Assembly (NCBI GenBank): GCA_016722565.1
Contig: JADKIU010000003.1
Coordinates: 1 to 64,000 of the forward strand
Length of the DNA stretch: 64,000 bases
Direction of reading: 5' to 3'
DNA from: Bacteroidota bacterium
GTDB taxonomy: Bacteria; Bacteroidota; Bacteroidia; 2-12-FULL-35-15
The notes beneath the pieces were generated by a model. That model was given only the letters and a program-made list of their open reading frames with translations. It ran no database searches and was not told where the DNA came from. Shown in pieces: positions 54,948-62,919 of this stretch (the stretch's first letter is position 1; the number at the start of each line of letters is the position of its first letter). A program made the translations under genes and the position numbers.

Positions 54948-55789
54948 TTAGATAACATCTGCGAATGATTTTTCCATTCTACGGAAATACCATACACCAA
55001 TAAATAAAAACAACACACTTATAACAATGGATGCAATAAATTCAGGAATGTGTAACGGTGTATTTCCACCCATTATGCACCAGCGAAAACCATCTATAAC
55101 ACCCACCATTGGATTTAAGGCATAAAGATATTTTAAGATTTGAGGAATATCTCTCGAATATATTTCATTGCTGCTATAGCCAACAGGCGAAACATATAAA
55201 CCAATTTGAATGATAAATGGTATGATGATTCTAAAATCACGGTATTTTACATTTAATGCTGCGATAAACAAACCTGTTCCCATTGCAGTAATTAAAGCCA
55301 ACAACAGAAATAATGGCATCAATAAGATTCTCCAATCTGGTACGAAGTGAAACCAGAAAAACATTCCAATCAAAATTAAAAAGGAAATAAAGAAATCAAT
55401 CAAACAAACAATTACAGTGCTTGCTGGCACTATCAAACGTGGAAAATAAACCTTTGTTAGTAAATTTGAGTTTGAAATGAGCGAGTTTGCAGAGTCACCA
55501 AAAGCACTTGCAAAAAACTGCCACGGTAGCATGGCTGCACAAACCATAATTGCGTAAGGAACTCCTTCTTGAGCCTCAAACTTTCCTAACTTATTGAAAA
55601 CAACTGTAAATACAACTATTGTAATCAATGGTCGAAGCAAACTCCAAACAATACCAATCACAGTTTGCTTGTATCTCACCAAAATATCGCGCCATGCCAA
55701 AAAGTAGAAAAGCCCCGGTAATTCCAGAGGTCTTTCCAATAGTTACTGTTTTCAGTACCTGGTTCAATTATGATTCGGTGTTTACTCAA
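54948..55789 (-). CDS. wzm: ABC-2 permease for O-antigen export (Wzm), one apparent frameshift near the 5' end
   Basis: About 280 residues when repaired. The main body (RDILVRYKQTVIGIVWSLLRPLITIVVF, six hydrophobic segments, GGNTPL near 230) is a typical Wzm permease. The frame containing it has only a TTG at 55739. Upstream, another frame reads IIEPGTENSNYWKDLWNYRG, the normal Bacteroidota Wzm N-terminus, and joins perfectly if the four-C run at 55713-55716 (GGGG on the coding strand) had one more base: NYRGLFYFLAWRD. The start would then be the TTG at 55787-55789. I read this as a missing base. First gene of the 17.7-kb cluster, with the ATPase next. Confidence 0.88.
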
Positions 55790-55843
55790 ACAAAAGTTAA
55801 AAATTAGAAAGTTTAAAGTCCAAAGTTTTTTGTGTTATAAATC

Positions 55844-57385
55844 TTACTTCGCGTAATTAACAGCTCTAGTTTCACGAATCACCGTTACTTTCACTTGCCC
55901 AGGATATGTCATTTCCGTTTGAATACGTTGTGAAATATCAAACGAAAGTGTTTCTGCATCTTTATCTGTCACCTTATCGCTTGACACCAATACTCGCAAC
56001 TCACGTCCGGCTTGAATCGCATATGTTTTATCAACTCCAGGATAAGACATTGCCAATGCTTCCAAATCTTTCAAACGTTTGATGTATTGTTCAACAACTT
56101 CTCGTCTTGCACCTGGACGAGCACCACTGATCGCATCGCAAACTTGAACGATTGGCGACAATAAGGTTGTCATTTCAATTTCATCATGATGAGCTCCGAT
56201 TGCATTACATACTTCCGGTTTCTCTTTATATTTTTCGGCCAACTGCATCCCTAAAATTGCATGTGGCACCTCTGGTGAATCATCCGGCACTTTACCTATA
56301 TCATGTAACAATCCTGCACGTTTCGCCATCTTCACATTTAAGCCCAACTCAGCGGCCATCGTAGCGCAAAGGTTTGCAACTTCACGGGAGTGTTGTAATA
56401 AATTTTGTCCGTACGATGAACGGTATTTCATTCTTCCAACCATACGAATTAATTCGGGATGCAATCCATGAATCCCTAAATCGATGGTTGTACGTTTACC
56501 AATTTCAATAATTTCATCTTCAATTTGTTTCTTCACCTTCTCCACTACTTCTTCAATACGAGCAGGGTGGATACGGCCATCGGTAACCAATTGATGTAAC
56601 GACAAACGAGCAATCTCTCTTCTAACAGGATCGAATCCTGATAAAATAATTGCTTCCGGAGTATCATCTACAATGATCTCAATTCCGGTAGCTGCTTCTA
56701 AAGCACGGATATTTCGTCCTTCACGACCAATAATTCTTCCCTTGATTTCATCGTTCTCGATATTGAAAATGGAAACGGAGTTTTCGATTGCATGTTCCGT
56801 AGCAACACGTTGAATGGTTTGAATCACCACTTTCTTTGCTTCCATATTTGCAGAGATTTTCGACTCTTCAACAATATCTTTTATATGCGACATTGCTTGA
56901 GTTCTGGCCTCAGCTTTTAAAGACTCTACCAATTGTGCTTTCGCATCTTCCGCTTTCATTCCACTTAAGGTTTCCAACTGCTCCACTTGTCTGCGGTGAA
57001 ACTTATCTACATCCGCTTGTTTAGCATTCAACAAATCCAATTGATGAGTTAAGTTCTGACGCAACGCATCCAACTCAGCATCCTTGCGCTGAACCTGCTC
57101 TTGTTTTTGAGAAAGCGTTTGTTCTTTTTGTTTGATTCTGTTTTCTGACTGTAAAATGGCCTGATTTTTTTCGTTGATTACTTTCTCGTGTTCTGCTTTC
57201 AACTGAAGAAATTTTTCTTTCGCAAGTAAATTTTTCTCCTTGATAATCACATCTCCTTTGATTTCAGCATCTTTGATAATGCTACTCGCTTTGCCTTTGT
57301 TCGACATTTTTATGAGGAAAAATGTAACCAATGCCCCTAAAATCAAACCTCCTGCGGCAATTACTGCAATTATAATAATGTCCAT
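55844..57385 (-). CDS. rny: Ribonuclease Y
   Basis: A 513-residue membrane-anchored endoribonuclease starting mRNA decay. N-terminal membrane helix (IIIIAVIAAGGLILGALVTFFLI), a long coiled coil to about 190, KH domain (DEIKGRIIGREGRNIRALEAATGIEIIVDDTP) near 210-245, then the HD domain with HSREVANLCATMAAELG, metal pair LLHDIGK near 360 and GAHHDE near 395. Length and order are as in Bacillus RNase Y. It is downstream of zapA on the same strand, across a 142-base gap that may hold a small RNA. Confidence 0.95.
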   Translation of the reverse strand: MDIIIIAVIAAGGLILGALVTFFLIKMSNKGKASSIIKDAEIKGDVIIKEKNLLAKEKFLQLKAEHEKVINEKNQAILQSENRIKQKEQTLSQKQEQVQRKDAELDALRQNLTHQLDLLNAKQADVDKFHRRQVEQLETLSGMKAEDAKAQLVESLKAEARTQAMSHIKDIVEESKISANMEAKKVVIQTIQRVATEHAIENSVSIFNIENDEIKGRIIGREGRNIRALEAATGIEIIVDDTPEAIILSGFDPVRREIARLSLHQLVTDGRIHPARIEEVVEKVKKQIEDEIIEIGKRTTIDLGIHGLHPELIRMVGRMKYRSSYGQNLLQHSREVANLCATMAAELGLNVKMAKRAGLLHDIGKVPDDSPEVPHAILGMQLAEKYKEKPEVCNAIGAHHDEIEMTTLLSPIVQVCDAISGARPGARREVVEQYIKRLKDLEALAMSYPGVDKTYAIQAGRELRVLVSSDKVTDKDAETLSFDISQRIQTEMTYPGQVKVTVIRETRAVNYAK

Positions 57386-57527
57386 AAATTAATTAAATAT
57401 TTAAATTGTTCATACTAAACACCCACACATTCATTTCAAAAGCCAAAGTAGACTTTTGTGAGGGTCAAACGGAACCAGTGACGGATAATTTTGTTTACAT
57501 GCTGTTGTTAACAACAAGGCAAACCGA
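57386..57527 (-). ncRNA. Candidate structured RNA in the zapA-rny gap (6S-like position, unproved)
   Basis: The 142-base gap is larger than the spacing elsewhere in this operon and is richer in GC than other intergenic DNA here. It holds a perfect 14-base palindrome TGTTGTTAACAACA (57503-57516) and a CAAAAG...CTTTTG inverted repeat (57437-57458). In several phyla the 6S RNA gene is beside zapA. I do not see the full bulged 6S fold by eye, so this is only a candidate. Confidence 0.2.
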
Positions 57528-57818
57528 CTAAGGATTGGACTCTTTTTGAAGATAATCGGAAACAAATAGATCGAGTTGATTGATTTCACTTTCTAACTCA
57601 GGCGATTTTTTAGGTGTATTCTGTTGAGTAGCCAATAAATTCAATGCGCTCATAGCCAACAAATCCTGCTTATCACGTACCGAATAATTTTGCTCAAACT
57701 CTTTCACCTTCTCGTTAATCAATCGTGCGGCATACTGTACAGCCTGCTCCTCCTCCTTCTTAACGGTAAGTGGATAGGTGCGTCCCGCAATGATTATTTT
57801 TAACGATATCTCAGCCAT
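57528..57818 (-). CDS. zapA: Cell division protein ZapA
   Basis: A 96-residue cytosolic protein that bundles FtsZ filaments. EISLKIIIAGRTYPLTVKKEEEQAVQYAARLINEKV is the conserved N-terminal domain, followed by a coiled coil (EFEQNYSVRDKQDLLAMSALNLLA). Length matches the family. It is preceded on the same strand by the small coiled-coil gene at 57909 and followed by rny, the common Bacteroidota order. Confidence 0.9.
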   Translation of the reverse strand: MAEISLKIIIAGRTYPLTVKKEEEQAVQYAARLINEKVKEFEQNYSVRDKQDLLAMSALNLLATQQNTPKKSPELESEINQLDLFVSDYLQKESNP

Positions 57819-57908
57819 TTCTATAGTTTCGAGTTCGTTGTTTATTGTTTTTCAATCTGCTGGACTGCTCCAAATCAAACGTACAAACCATAAACCGAAC
57901 TATTTTAT

Positions 57909-58193
57909 CTATTTCAAAAGAGCAATACAGTTGTCAATTTCCTGCACTAACTCATTAATTTTCACTTTGGTATCTGTTACTATTTTACTTTGTTCTTCGT
58001 TTTTAGAAGCTTCAATCTCTTTATTGTTTTTTTCTAAAGCCTCAATCGTTAATTTTTGTTCGTCAATCGTTTTTTGTAAATTTTCTTTATCTGCAGCCAA
58101 TTGCTCATTCTCTTTTTTAAGCACTTGGTGTAAGTTTACTAATTTCTCTATTTTCGATTTTAAATCTGTTATGTTTAAAGTTAAGTCGTTCAT
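57909..58193 (-). CDS. Small coiled-coil protein upstream of zapA
   Basis: About 94 residues from the ATG at 58193 (MNDLTLNITDLKSKIEKLV). The whole protein is a heptad coiled coil (LHQVLKKENEQLAADKENLQKTIDEQKLTIEALEKNNKEIEASKNEE) with a short hydrophobic end (INELVQEIDNCIALL). It is always charged and has no signal peptide, so cytosolic. Position beside zapA and the coiled-coil form suggest a division-associated, ZapB-like role. I do not know a named family for it. Confidence 0.7.
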   Translation of the reverse strand: MNDLTLNITDLKSKIEKLVNLHQVLKKENEQLAADKENLQKTIDEQKLTIEALEKNNKEIEASKNEEQSKIVTDTKVKINELVQEIDNCIALLK

Positions 58194-58228
58194 AATCAAG
58201 TATTAAATCTGTTCATTTCAAGTTTTTA

Positions 58229-58259
58229 CAAATATAACACTCAATATCTGAACTACAAA
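58229..58259 (-). promoter_or_regulatory. Promoter of the coiled-coil gene-zapA-rny operon
   Basis: On the minus strand TTTG (58256-58259), 19 bases, then TATATTTG (58229-58236), an exact Bacteroidota promoter. It lies about 36 bases before the ATG at 58193. Confidence 0.7.
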
Positions 58260-58282
58260 ATATTTCTTAACATTGGTTTTCC

Positions 58283-58290
58283 TACTTTTG
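58283..58290 (+). promoter_or_regulatory. -7 promoter element (TACTTTTG) just before the M23 peptidase ATG
   Basis: An exact TAnnTTTG match ending three bases before the ATG at 58294. If it is used, transcription would start at or just after the start codon, so the mRNA would be leaderless or the box is chance. It is back to back with the zapA-side promoter. Confidence 0.35.
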
Positions 58291-58293
58291 TGC

Positions 58294-60021
58294 ATGCAAA
58301 AAACGATTTTTTGGACATTCTTTCTCTTTTTTTTACCCTTTTCGCTTCTTGCACAGACCCGTTATCCTCAAAATGATTTTCGTTCCCCTGTTGATACTGC
58401 CCTGACTTTAGCAGGTAACTTTGGAGAAATTCGCCCCAACCATTTCCATGCGGGATTCGATATCCGTACCAATAACCGTGAAGGAATGCCCATTTATGCT
58501 GTTGCTGATGGCTATATCTCCCGAATAAAGATCAGCGCATTTGGTTACGGAAAAGCTATCTATGTTACACATCCGAATGGGTATACATCCGTTTACGGAC
58601 ATTTAAAGGATTTTGATAATGATGTTCAAACATTCACTACCAAAATTCAGTACTTAAAAGAATCCTATGAAATAGACACAGCACTTGCCCCAACAACTCT
58701 TCCAATAAAAAAAGGAGAATTAATTGGCATTTCCGGAAATACCGGTGGATCTCAAGGTCCTCATTTACATTTTGAAATACGTGATACCAAAACCGAAATG
58801 CCCATCAACCCTTATTATTTCGGTTATTTGATTGCAGATACAGTCAAACCGAGAATTACTCAAATAGCTGTTTATCCAATGAATGATAATTCCAGAATAT
58901 TCGGAAAAGGATTCGGCTCCTCAAAAAAAATTGCCCCGGTTTATAAAAAAGGGAAATACACCTATTTGAAACAAGATTCAGTAACTGTGAGCGGACAAAT
59001 AGGGTTCGGAATTGAATGTTATGATACCGAAACAAAATCAACAAACAAAAATGGAGTGTTCTCCATTGAATTACAATCGGGCGGAAAACGAATCTACTAT
59101 CACGAATTAGAAACATTTACCTTCGAAAATTCACGTTATGTTAACGCTCATATTGATTATGAATCAAAACAAAAACAGGGAACAAAAATTCAAAGGTGTT
59201 TTGTTACCACCAACAACAAATCTGGAATTTACAAAGATGTCATCAACAAGGGAATCCTTAATTTCACAGATGATTCGGTACATTGGATAAAATTTATTGT
59301 GAAAGATTTTGTTGGAAACACAACCGAGTTATTGTTAAAAGTAAAAAGTTCGTCAAGCAAACTTTCCGGTGAAATGACTTCAAAACTCCCTATTTACAAT
59401 TGCTTGGAAGAAATAAAACACGAAACGGAAGACATCAAAATAAAAATTCCCGCAGAAGCATTGTACGAGAACACTCATTTTTATTGTACAAAAAACGGTT
59501 CCGCACCCCTTACTTTTTCTCCTATATATGAAATCATGAATGAAAACATTGCTTTACAAAAAGCGATCACCTTAAGTATTAAACCCGTTCGACTTCCCGA
59601 TTCATTACAAAGTAAAGCCTGTATCGTATCTGTAAACAAAAAAGGTGGAAAGAGTTATGAAGGTGGCGGTTTCACAGATGGTTGGGTAACCACACAAACG
59701 AAAGAGTTTGGAAATTACGCCATCGGAATTGACACGGTGGCTCCGAAACTAAAACCTGCTTTTAAAATTATTAAAGAACAAATTCCGGATCTAAGTAAGG
59801 CTAAAAAAATTGGAGTGATTGCCAGCGACAACCTTTCAGGGATCAGAAAATACCGAGCAACCATTGACGGAAAATGGGTTTTATGTGAATACGAATTCAA
59901 GCAAAATTTACTATTTTATACATTTGATTATAAAATTGAACCCGGTCTTCATGAATTTAAAATTGAAGTGACAGACGATAAAGCAAATACTTCCATACTC
60001 ACCTTTATTTTTAAAAGATAA
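58294..60021 (+). CDS. M23 family metallopeptidase (peptidoglycan endopeptidase, LytM-like)
   Basis: About 575 residues. The ATG at 58294 opens a signal peptide (MQKTIFWTFFLFFLPFSLLAQ); a TTG at 58273 is less likely. The M23 catalytic domain lies at about 30-170: zinc ligands in NHFHAGFDIRTNNREGMPIYAVADGYISRIK and SQGPHLHFEIRD, both complete, so it should be active on peptidoglycan cross-bridges. The remaining 400 residues are beta-rich domains (GIECYDTETKSTNKNGVFSIELQSGGKRIYYHE; KIGVIASDNLSGIRKYRATIDGKWV) with no known fold by eye. It is probably periplasmic or surface exposed. Two bases separate it from the hydrolase gene, so they share a transcript. Confidence 0.9.
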   Translation: MQKTIFWTFFLFFLPFSLLAQTRYPQNDFRSPVDTALTLAGNFGEIRPNHFHAGFDIRTNNREGMPIYAVADGYISRIKISAFGYGKAIYVTHPNGYTSVYGHLKDFDNDVQTFTTKIQYLKESYEIDTALAPTTLPIKKGELIGISGNTGGSQGPHLHFEIRDTKTEMPINPYYFGYLIADTVKPRITQIAVYPMNDNSRIFGKGFGSSKKIAPVYKKGKYTYLKQDSVTVSGQIGFGIECYDTETKSTNKNGVFSIELQSGGKRIYYHELETFTFENSRYVNAHIDYESKQKQGTKIQRCFVTTNNKSGIYKDVINKGILNFTDDSVHWIKFIVKDFVGNTTELLLKVKSSSSKLSGEMTSKLPIYNCLEEIKHETEDIKIKIPAEALYENTHFYCTKNGSAPLTFSPIYEIMNENIALQKAITLSIKPVRLPDSLQSKACIVSVNKKGGKSYEGGGFTDGWVTTQTKEFGNYAIGIDTVAPKLKPAFKIIKEQIPDLSKAKKIGVIASDNLSGIRKYRATIDGKWVLCEYEFKQNLLFYTFDYKIEPGLHEFKIEVTDDKANTSILTFIFKR

Positions 60022-60023
60022 CG

Positions 60024-60704
60024 ATGAATTCTCTTTTATTACTTCATGGAGCCATTGGTGCGAAAGATCAGCTACAACCAATCGCAGAACAACTCAAAAA
60101 CACATTTGATGTTCACACACTTAACTTTAGCGGACATGGCGGAGAACCAATGCCATCAAGCTTTATCATTGAACAATTTGCGAAAGATGTCTTACTGTTT
60201 TTAAAACAAAACAACATTTCAAAAACAAATATTTTCGGGTACAGCATGGGTGGATATGTTGCACTTTATCTGGCTAAACATCATCCGGATAAGGTTGAAA
60301 AGGTGATTACATTAGCAACAAAATTTGAATGGACACCCGAAATTGCAGCGAAAGAAATAAAAATGCTGAATGCTGAAAAAATCGAGGAGAAAATTCCGGC
60401 ATTTGCTGCGGCATTAAAAAAACGTCATCAACCTAACGATTGGAAAATTGTGTTGCAAAAAACTGCTGACATGATGGTGGCGCTAGGGAACAAAAACACC
60501 TTACAATTAATGGACTACAAGTCCATCACAATTCCTGTACTGGTGAGTGTGGGCGATGAAGATAACATGGTAACACTTACGGAAACACAACATGTTTGCA
60601 ACAACTTACAAAACGGAAAATTGATTGTTTTGAAAAACACTCCACATCCGATTGAAAAAGTTGATGTAAATTTAATCGTTGATGAGCTAAAAAATTTCCT
60701 TTAA
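60024..60704 (+). CDS. Alpha/beta hydrolase
   Basis: A 226-residue cytosolic hydrolase of the MenH/BioH-like size. NSLLLLHGAIGAKDQLQPIAEQL gives the oxyanion region, FGYSMGGYVALYLA the nucleophile elbow (Ser near 78), VGDEDNMVT the acid and NTPHPIEK the base His near 211. All three catalytic residues are present. Substrate cannot be told. A biotin-pathway role (BioH-like) is conceivable because bio genes lie close by, but they are on the other strand behind another gene, so this is weak. Confidence 0.8.
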   Translation: MNSLLLLHGAIGAKDQLQPIAEQLKNTFDVHTLNFSGHGGEPMPSSFIIEQFAKDVLLFLKQNNISKTNIFGYSMGGYVALYLAKHHPDKVEKVITLATKFEWTPEIAAKEIKMLNAEKIEEKIPAFAAALKKRHQPNDWKIVLQKTADMMVALGNKNTLQLMDYKSITIPVLVSVGDEDNMVTLTETQHVCNNLQNGKLIVLKNTPHPIEKVDVNLIVDELKNFL

Positions 60705-61405
60705 TTTTCTACTTTATGATGCAGAGACTCTTCTGCGGAATGTTTAATAAGTCCTTCGGCCTCATTACCTAAATATTTTTTAACTCCTGCATGTCCTGCA
60801 TAAATAGCGGGCGTAAGAACAACTGCAATAATCAATTTAGCAGTATACCCAGTTAAAGCCATATTTAAATAGGTTGCGGTATCTACTTTGCCGGGCAACC
60901 AAAATCCAATTCCAGCCACAATAAATGTATCCACCAACTGTGAAACAATCGTTGAACCGGTACTTCTCAGCCAAATCATCTTGCCTCCGGTTTTATCTCT
61001 CAGCAACCAAAAAATACTGACATCAATAAATTGAGATACCAAAAAAGCTAAAACACTACCTACAATAATCCACATACTTTGTCCGAATACTGCTGTAAAC
61101 TGGCTATCTGTCACCACCGAAATGCCTTCAGCAGCGGGAACATTCATCGCAAAAAATAAAATTACAAACGCATATACAATCAATGATGCTGTAATGAGAG
61201 AAAGTTTTCTCACCCCGGTTCTGCCATAATATTCATTGATTAAATCAGTTGCTAAAAAAACGATGGGCCATGGAAGAATGCCCACACTCATGATAAACGG
61301 GCCCAAATAAATGAGTTTCCCTCCTATCAATTCTGCTACAATAGCATTGGTGATAAAAATTCCGGCAAGGATAATAAATACGAATTCTTTTTTTGTTTTA
61401 AACAT
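60701..61405 (-). CDS. Queuosine precursor transporter (VUT/YhhQ family)
   Basis: A 234-residue membrane protein with six hydrophobic segments. Typical features are FVIILAGIFITNAIVAELIGGKLIYLGPFIMSVGILPWPIVFLATDLINEYYG and WLLRDKTGGKMIWLRSTGSTIVSQLVDTFIVAGIGFWLPG. The family imports 7-cyano-7-deazaguanine or related bases for tRNA queuosine. The last bases overlap the hydrolase stop on the other strand by four. A repeat element follows the start on its upstream side. Confidence 0.88.
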   Translation of the reverse strand: MFKTKKEFVFIILAGIFITNAIVAELIGGKLIYLGPFIMSVGILPWPIVFLATDLINEYYGRTGVRKLSLITASLIVYAFVILFFAMNVPAAEGISVVTDSQFTAVFGQSMWIIVGSVLAFLVSQFIDVSIFWLLRDKTGGKMIWLRSTGSTIVSQLVDTFIVAGIGFWLPGKVDTATYLNMALTGYTAKLIIAVVLTPAIYAGHAGVKKYLGNEAEGLIKHSAEESLHHKVEN

Positions 61406-61410
61406 GGTAC

Positions 61411-61438
61411 GTCCCTCGACTCCGCTCGGGATGACAAT
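61411..61438 (+). repeat. REP-like palindromic element, copy 2
   Basis: Contains CCCTCGACTCCGCTCGGG, an imperfect inverted repeat, followed by ATGACAATT. It shares the core CTCGACTnCGCTCG and the TGACAAT end with the copy at 34259-34285. It lies between the transporter gene and bioA. Confidence 0.6.
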
Positions 61439-61496
61439 TAAATTTGATTTAAAATAACAACTCTATAAAACTCCTTCTTCTTTTTTTTAAACAATC

Positions 61497-61534
61497 TCCA
61501 AGTCCTCTGCGCCTTCTCTGCGTTCTCCGCGGTT
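61497..61534 (+). repeat. GC-rich interspersed repeat next to the bioA stop codon
   Basis: Contains CTCTGCGCC-TTCTCTGCG-TTCTCCGCGG, three imperfect 9-11 base units (xCTCTGCG), and ends in GGTTAA, whose TTA is part of the bioA stop codon (61533-61535). It is GC-rich in an AT-rich region. Repeats of this composition and unit are spread through many bacterial genomes, from memory. Confidence 0.5.
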
Positions 61535-62810
61535 AAATGGAATGCCCATTCAAAAACGCCTCAACACTATCATAAATATAATCCAAATCTTCGTCTTTAA
61601 TGCAATACGGTGGTAAGATGTAAACGATATTGCCAAGCGGGCGAAGGATAATTCCTTTAGAAATAAAAAATTCGGAGATCTGTTCAGCTAATGAATTCAG
61701 GTAATTGGTTGTTTCAGGTGTTTTTATTTCAAATGCTATGATTGTTCCCAATTGTCTTACGTCAACCAATGCTTTGTGCATTTTTATTTTTTCTAAAAAC
61801 CCTGCATGCTTATTTTCAATACGAGTGATATTTTCAAATGCGTCCGGCTGATCAAACAAATCCAAGCTCGCCAATCCTGCTGAACAAGCAGTTGGATTTG
61901 CGGTGTAGGAATGTCCGTGAAAAAATGTTTTCATTTTATCATCACTCAAAAATGCATCATAAATAAATTCCGCACAGCTGGTAACCCCCAAAGGCATAAC
62001 ACCACCTGTTAATCCTTTACTTAAACAAATGATATCCGCTTTCTGATTTAAATAATCGTTTGCGAAAAATTTTCCGGTACGACCAAAACCAGTCATCACC
62101 TCATCCGCAATAGTGATTACCTTTTTTGTACGGCACATTTCAATGAATGCATCCAACACAGATGCTTCATACATCACCATTCCGCCTGCGCCTTGTATCA
62201 ATGGTTCAAAGATAAAAGCCGCAATGTCCTCTTGCTTTAATGCTGTTTGCATTGCAGCAATACTTTCTTCTTCTTTTCCTTTTGTTGGAACCGGAATATG
62301 AATGACATCAAATAATAATTTTGAGAAAGGAAGATTGAAAGCGTTGCGAGCGCCAACACTCATCCCACCAAATGTATCACCATGATAAGCATTTTCAAAA
62401 GCAATGATTTTTGTTTTAGTAATCCCTTGATTGCTCCAATATTGAAATGCCATCTTCAACGCCACTTCAACAGCCGTTGAGCCATTGTCTGAATAAAATA
62501 TTTTGGATTGATTCTCGGGTAACCGCAGCAGCAAGCGCTCGGCTAAACGAACGGCAGGTTCATGCGTAAATCCTGAAAAGATTGCATGCTCAAGGGTTTG
62601 TAATTGTTCCGCTACTTTTTTCGCAAGATATGGATGTGCATGCCCGTGAATATTCACCCACCAAGAGGCAATCCCATCGATGTAGCGTTTCCCTGTATCA
62701 TCAAAAAAATAAGCTCCCTCGCCTTTAACAATTGCAATAGGCAATGGAGCCGTTTTTAATTGTGTGAAGGGATGCCACACCACATTCTTATCTCTTTCTT
62801 GTATCGACAT
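61533..62810 (-). CDS. bioA: Adenosylmethionine-8-amino-7-oxononanoate aminotransferase
   Basis: A 425-residue PLP enzyme of biotin synthesis: KAPA plus SAM to DAPA. MSIQERDKNVVWHPFTQLKTAPLPI is the typical BioA start, SWWVNIHGHAHP and YSDNGSTAVEVALKMAFQYW the substrate region, ITIADEVMTGFGRTGK the PLP Asp and CLSKGLTGGVMPLG the PLP lysine near 273. All conserved, and length is normal. It follows bioD on the same strand after a gap with an unusual hairpin just before the ATG. Confidence 0.95.
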   Translation of the reverse strand: MSIQERDKNVVWHPFTQLKTAPLPIAIVKGEGAYFFDDTGKRYIDGIASWWVNIHGHAHPYLAKKVAEQLQTLEHAIFSGFTHEPAVRLAERLLLRLPENQSKIFYSDNGSTAVEVALKMAFQYWSNQGITKTKIIAFENAYHGDTFGGMSVGARNAFNLPFSKLLFDVIHIPVPTKGKEEESIAAMQTALKQEDIAAFIFEPLIQGAGGMVMYEASVLDAFIEMCRTKKVITIADEVMTGFGRTGKFFANDYLNQKADIICLSKGLTGGVMPLGVTSCAEFIYDAFLSDDKMKTFFHGHSYTANPTACSAGLASLDLFDQPDAFENITRIENKHAGFLEKIKMHKALVDVRQLGTIIAFEIKTPETTNYLNSLAEQISEFFISKGIILRPLGNIVYILPPYCIKDEDLDYIYDSVEAFLNGHSI

Positions 62811-62815
62811 AAATG

Positions 62816-62857
62816 AAAAATCCCTTCAAATATCGTAAAATACTTGATGGGATTTTT
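62816..62857. promoter_or_regulatory. Long imperfect palindrome just upstream of the bioA start codon
   Basis: A 42-base hairpin: AAAAATCCC pairs with GGGATTTTT at the outside, then TCAA with TTGA and TAT with ATA inside, interrupted by single symmetric mismatches, around a six-base loop. It sits 5 bases before the bioA ATG (62810). It could terminate the bioF-bioD transcript, attenuate bioA, or be an operator. It does not resemble the BirA operator known in other phyla. Confidence 0.5.
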
Positions 62858-62919
62858 TATTCTCTTCTCCTTTTTCTCAAAAGAACCCTTCTGTCAAGAA
62901 GAAGATCCAGGAGTAGGGA

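Noticed and set aside
57503..57516. TTGTTAAC-like palindrome as a BirA (biotin) operator.
   Set aside because: It is next to rny and zapA, not the biotin genes, and lacks the 14-16 base spacer between half sites.
60024..60704. Calling the alpha/beta hydrolase BioH or MenH.
   Set aside because: The fold and triad are generic. The bio genes are on the opposite strand behind another gene and no specific motif supports either name.
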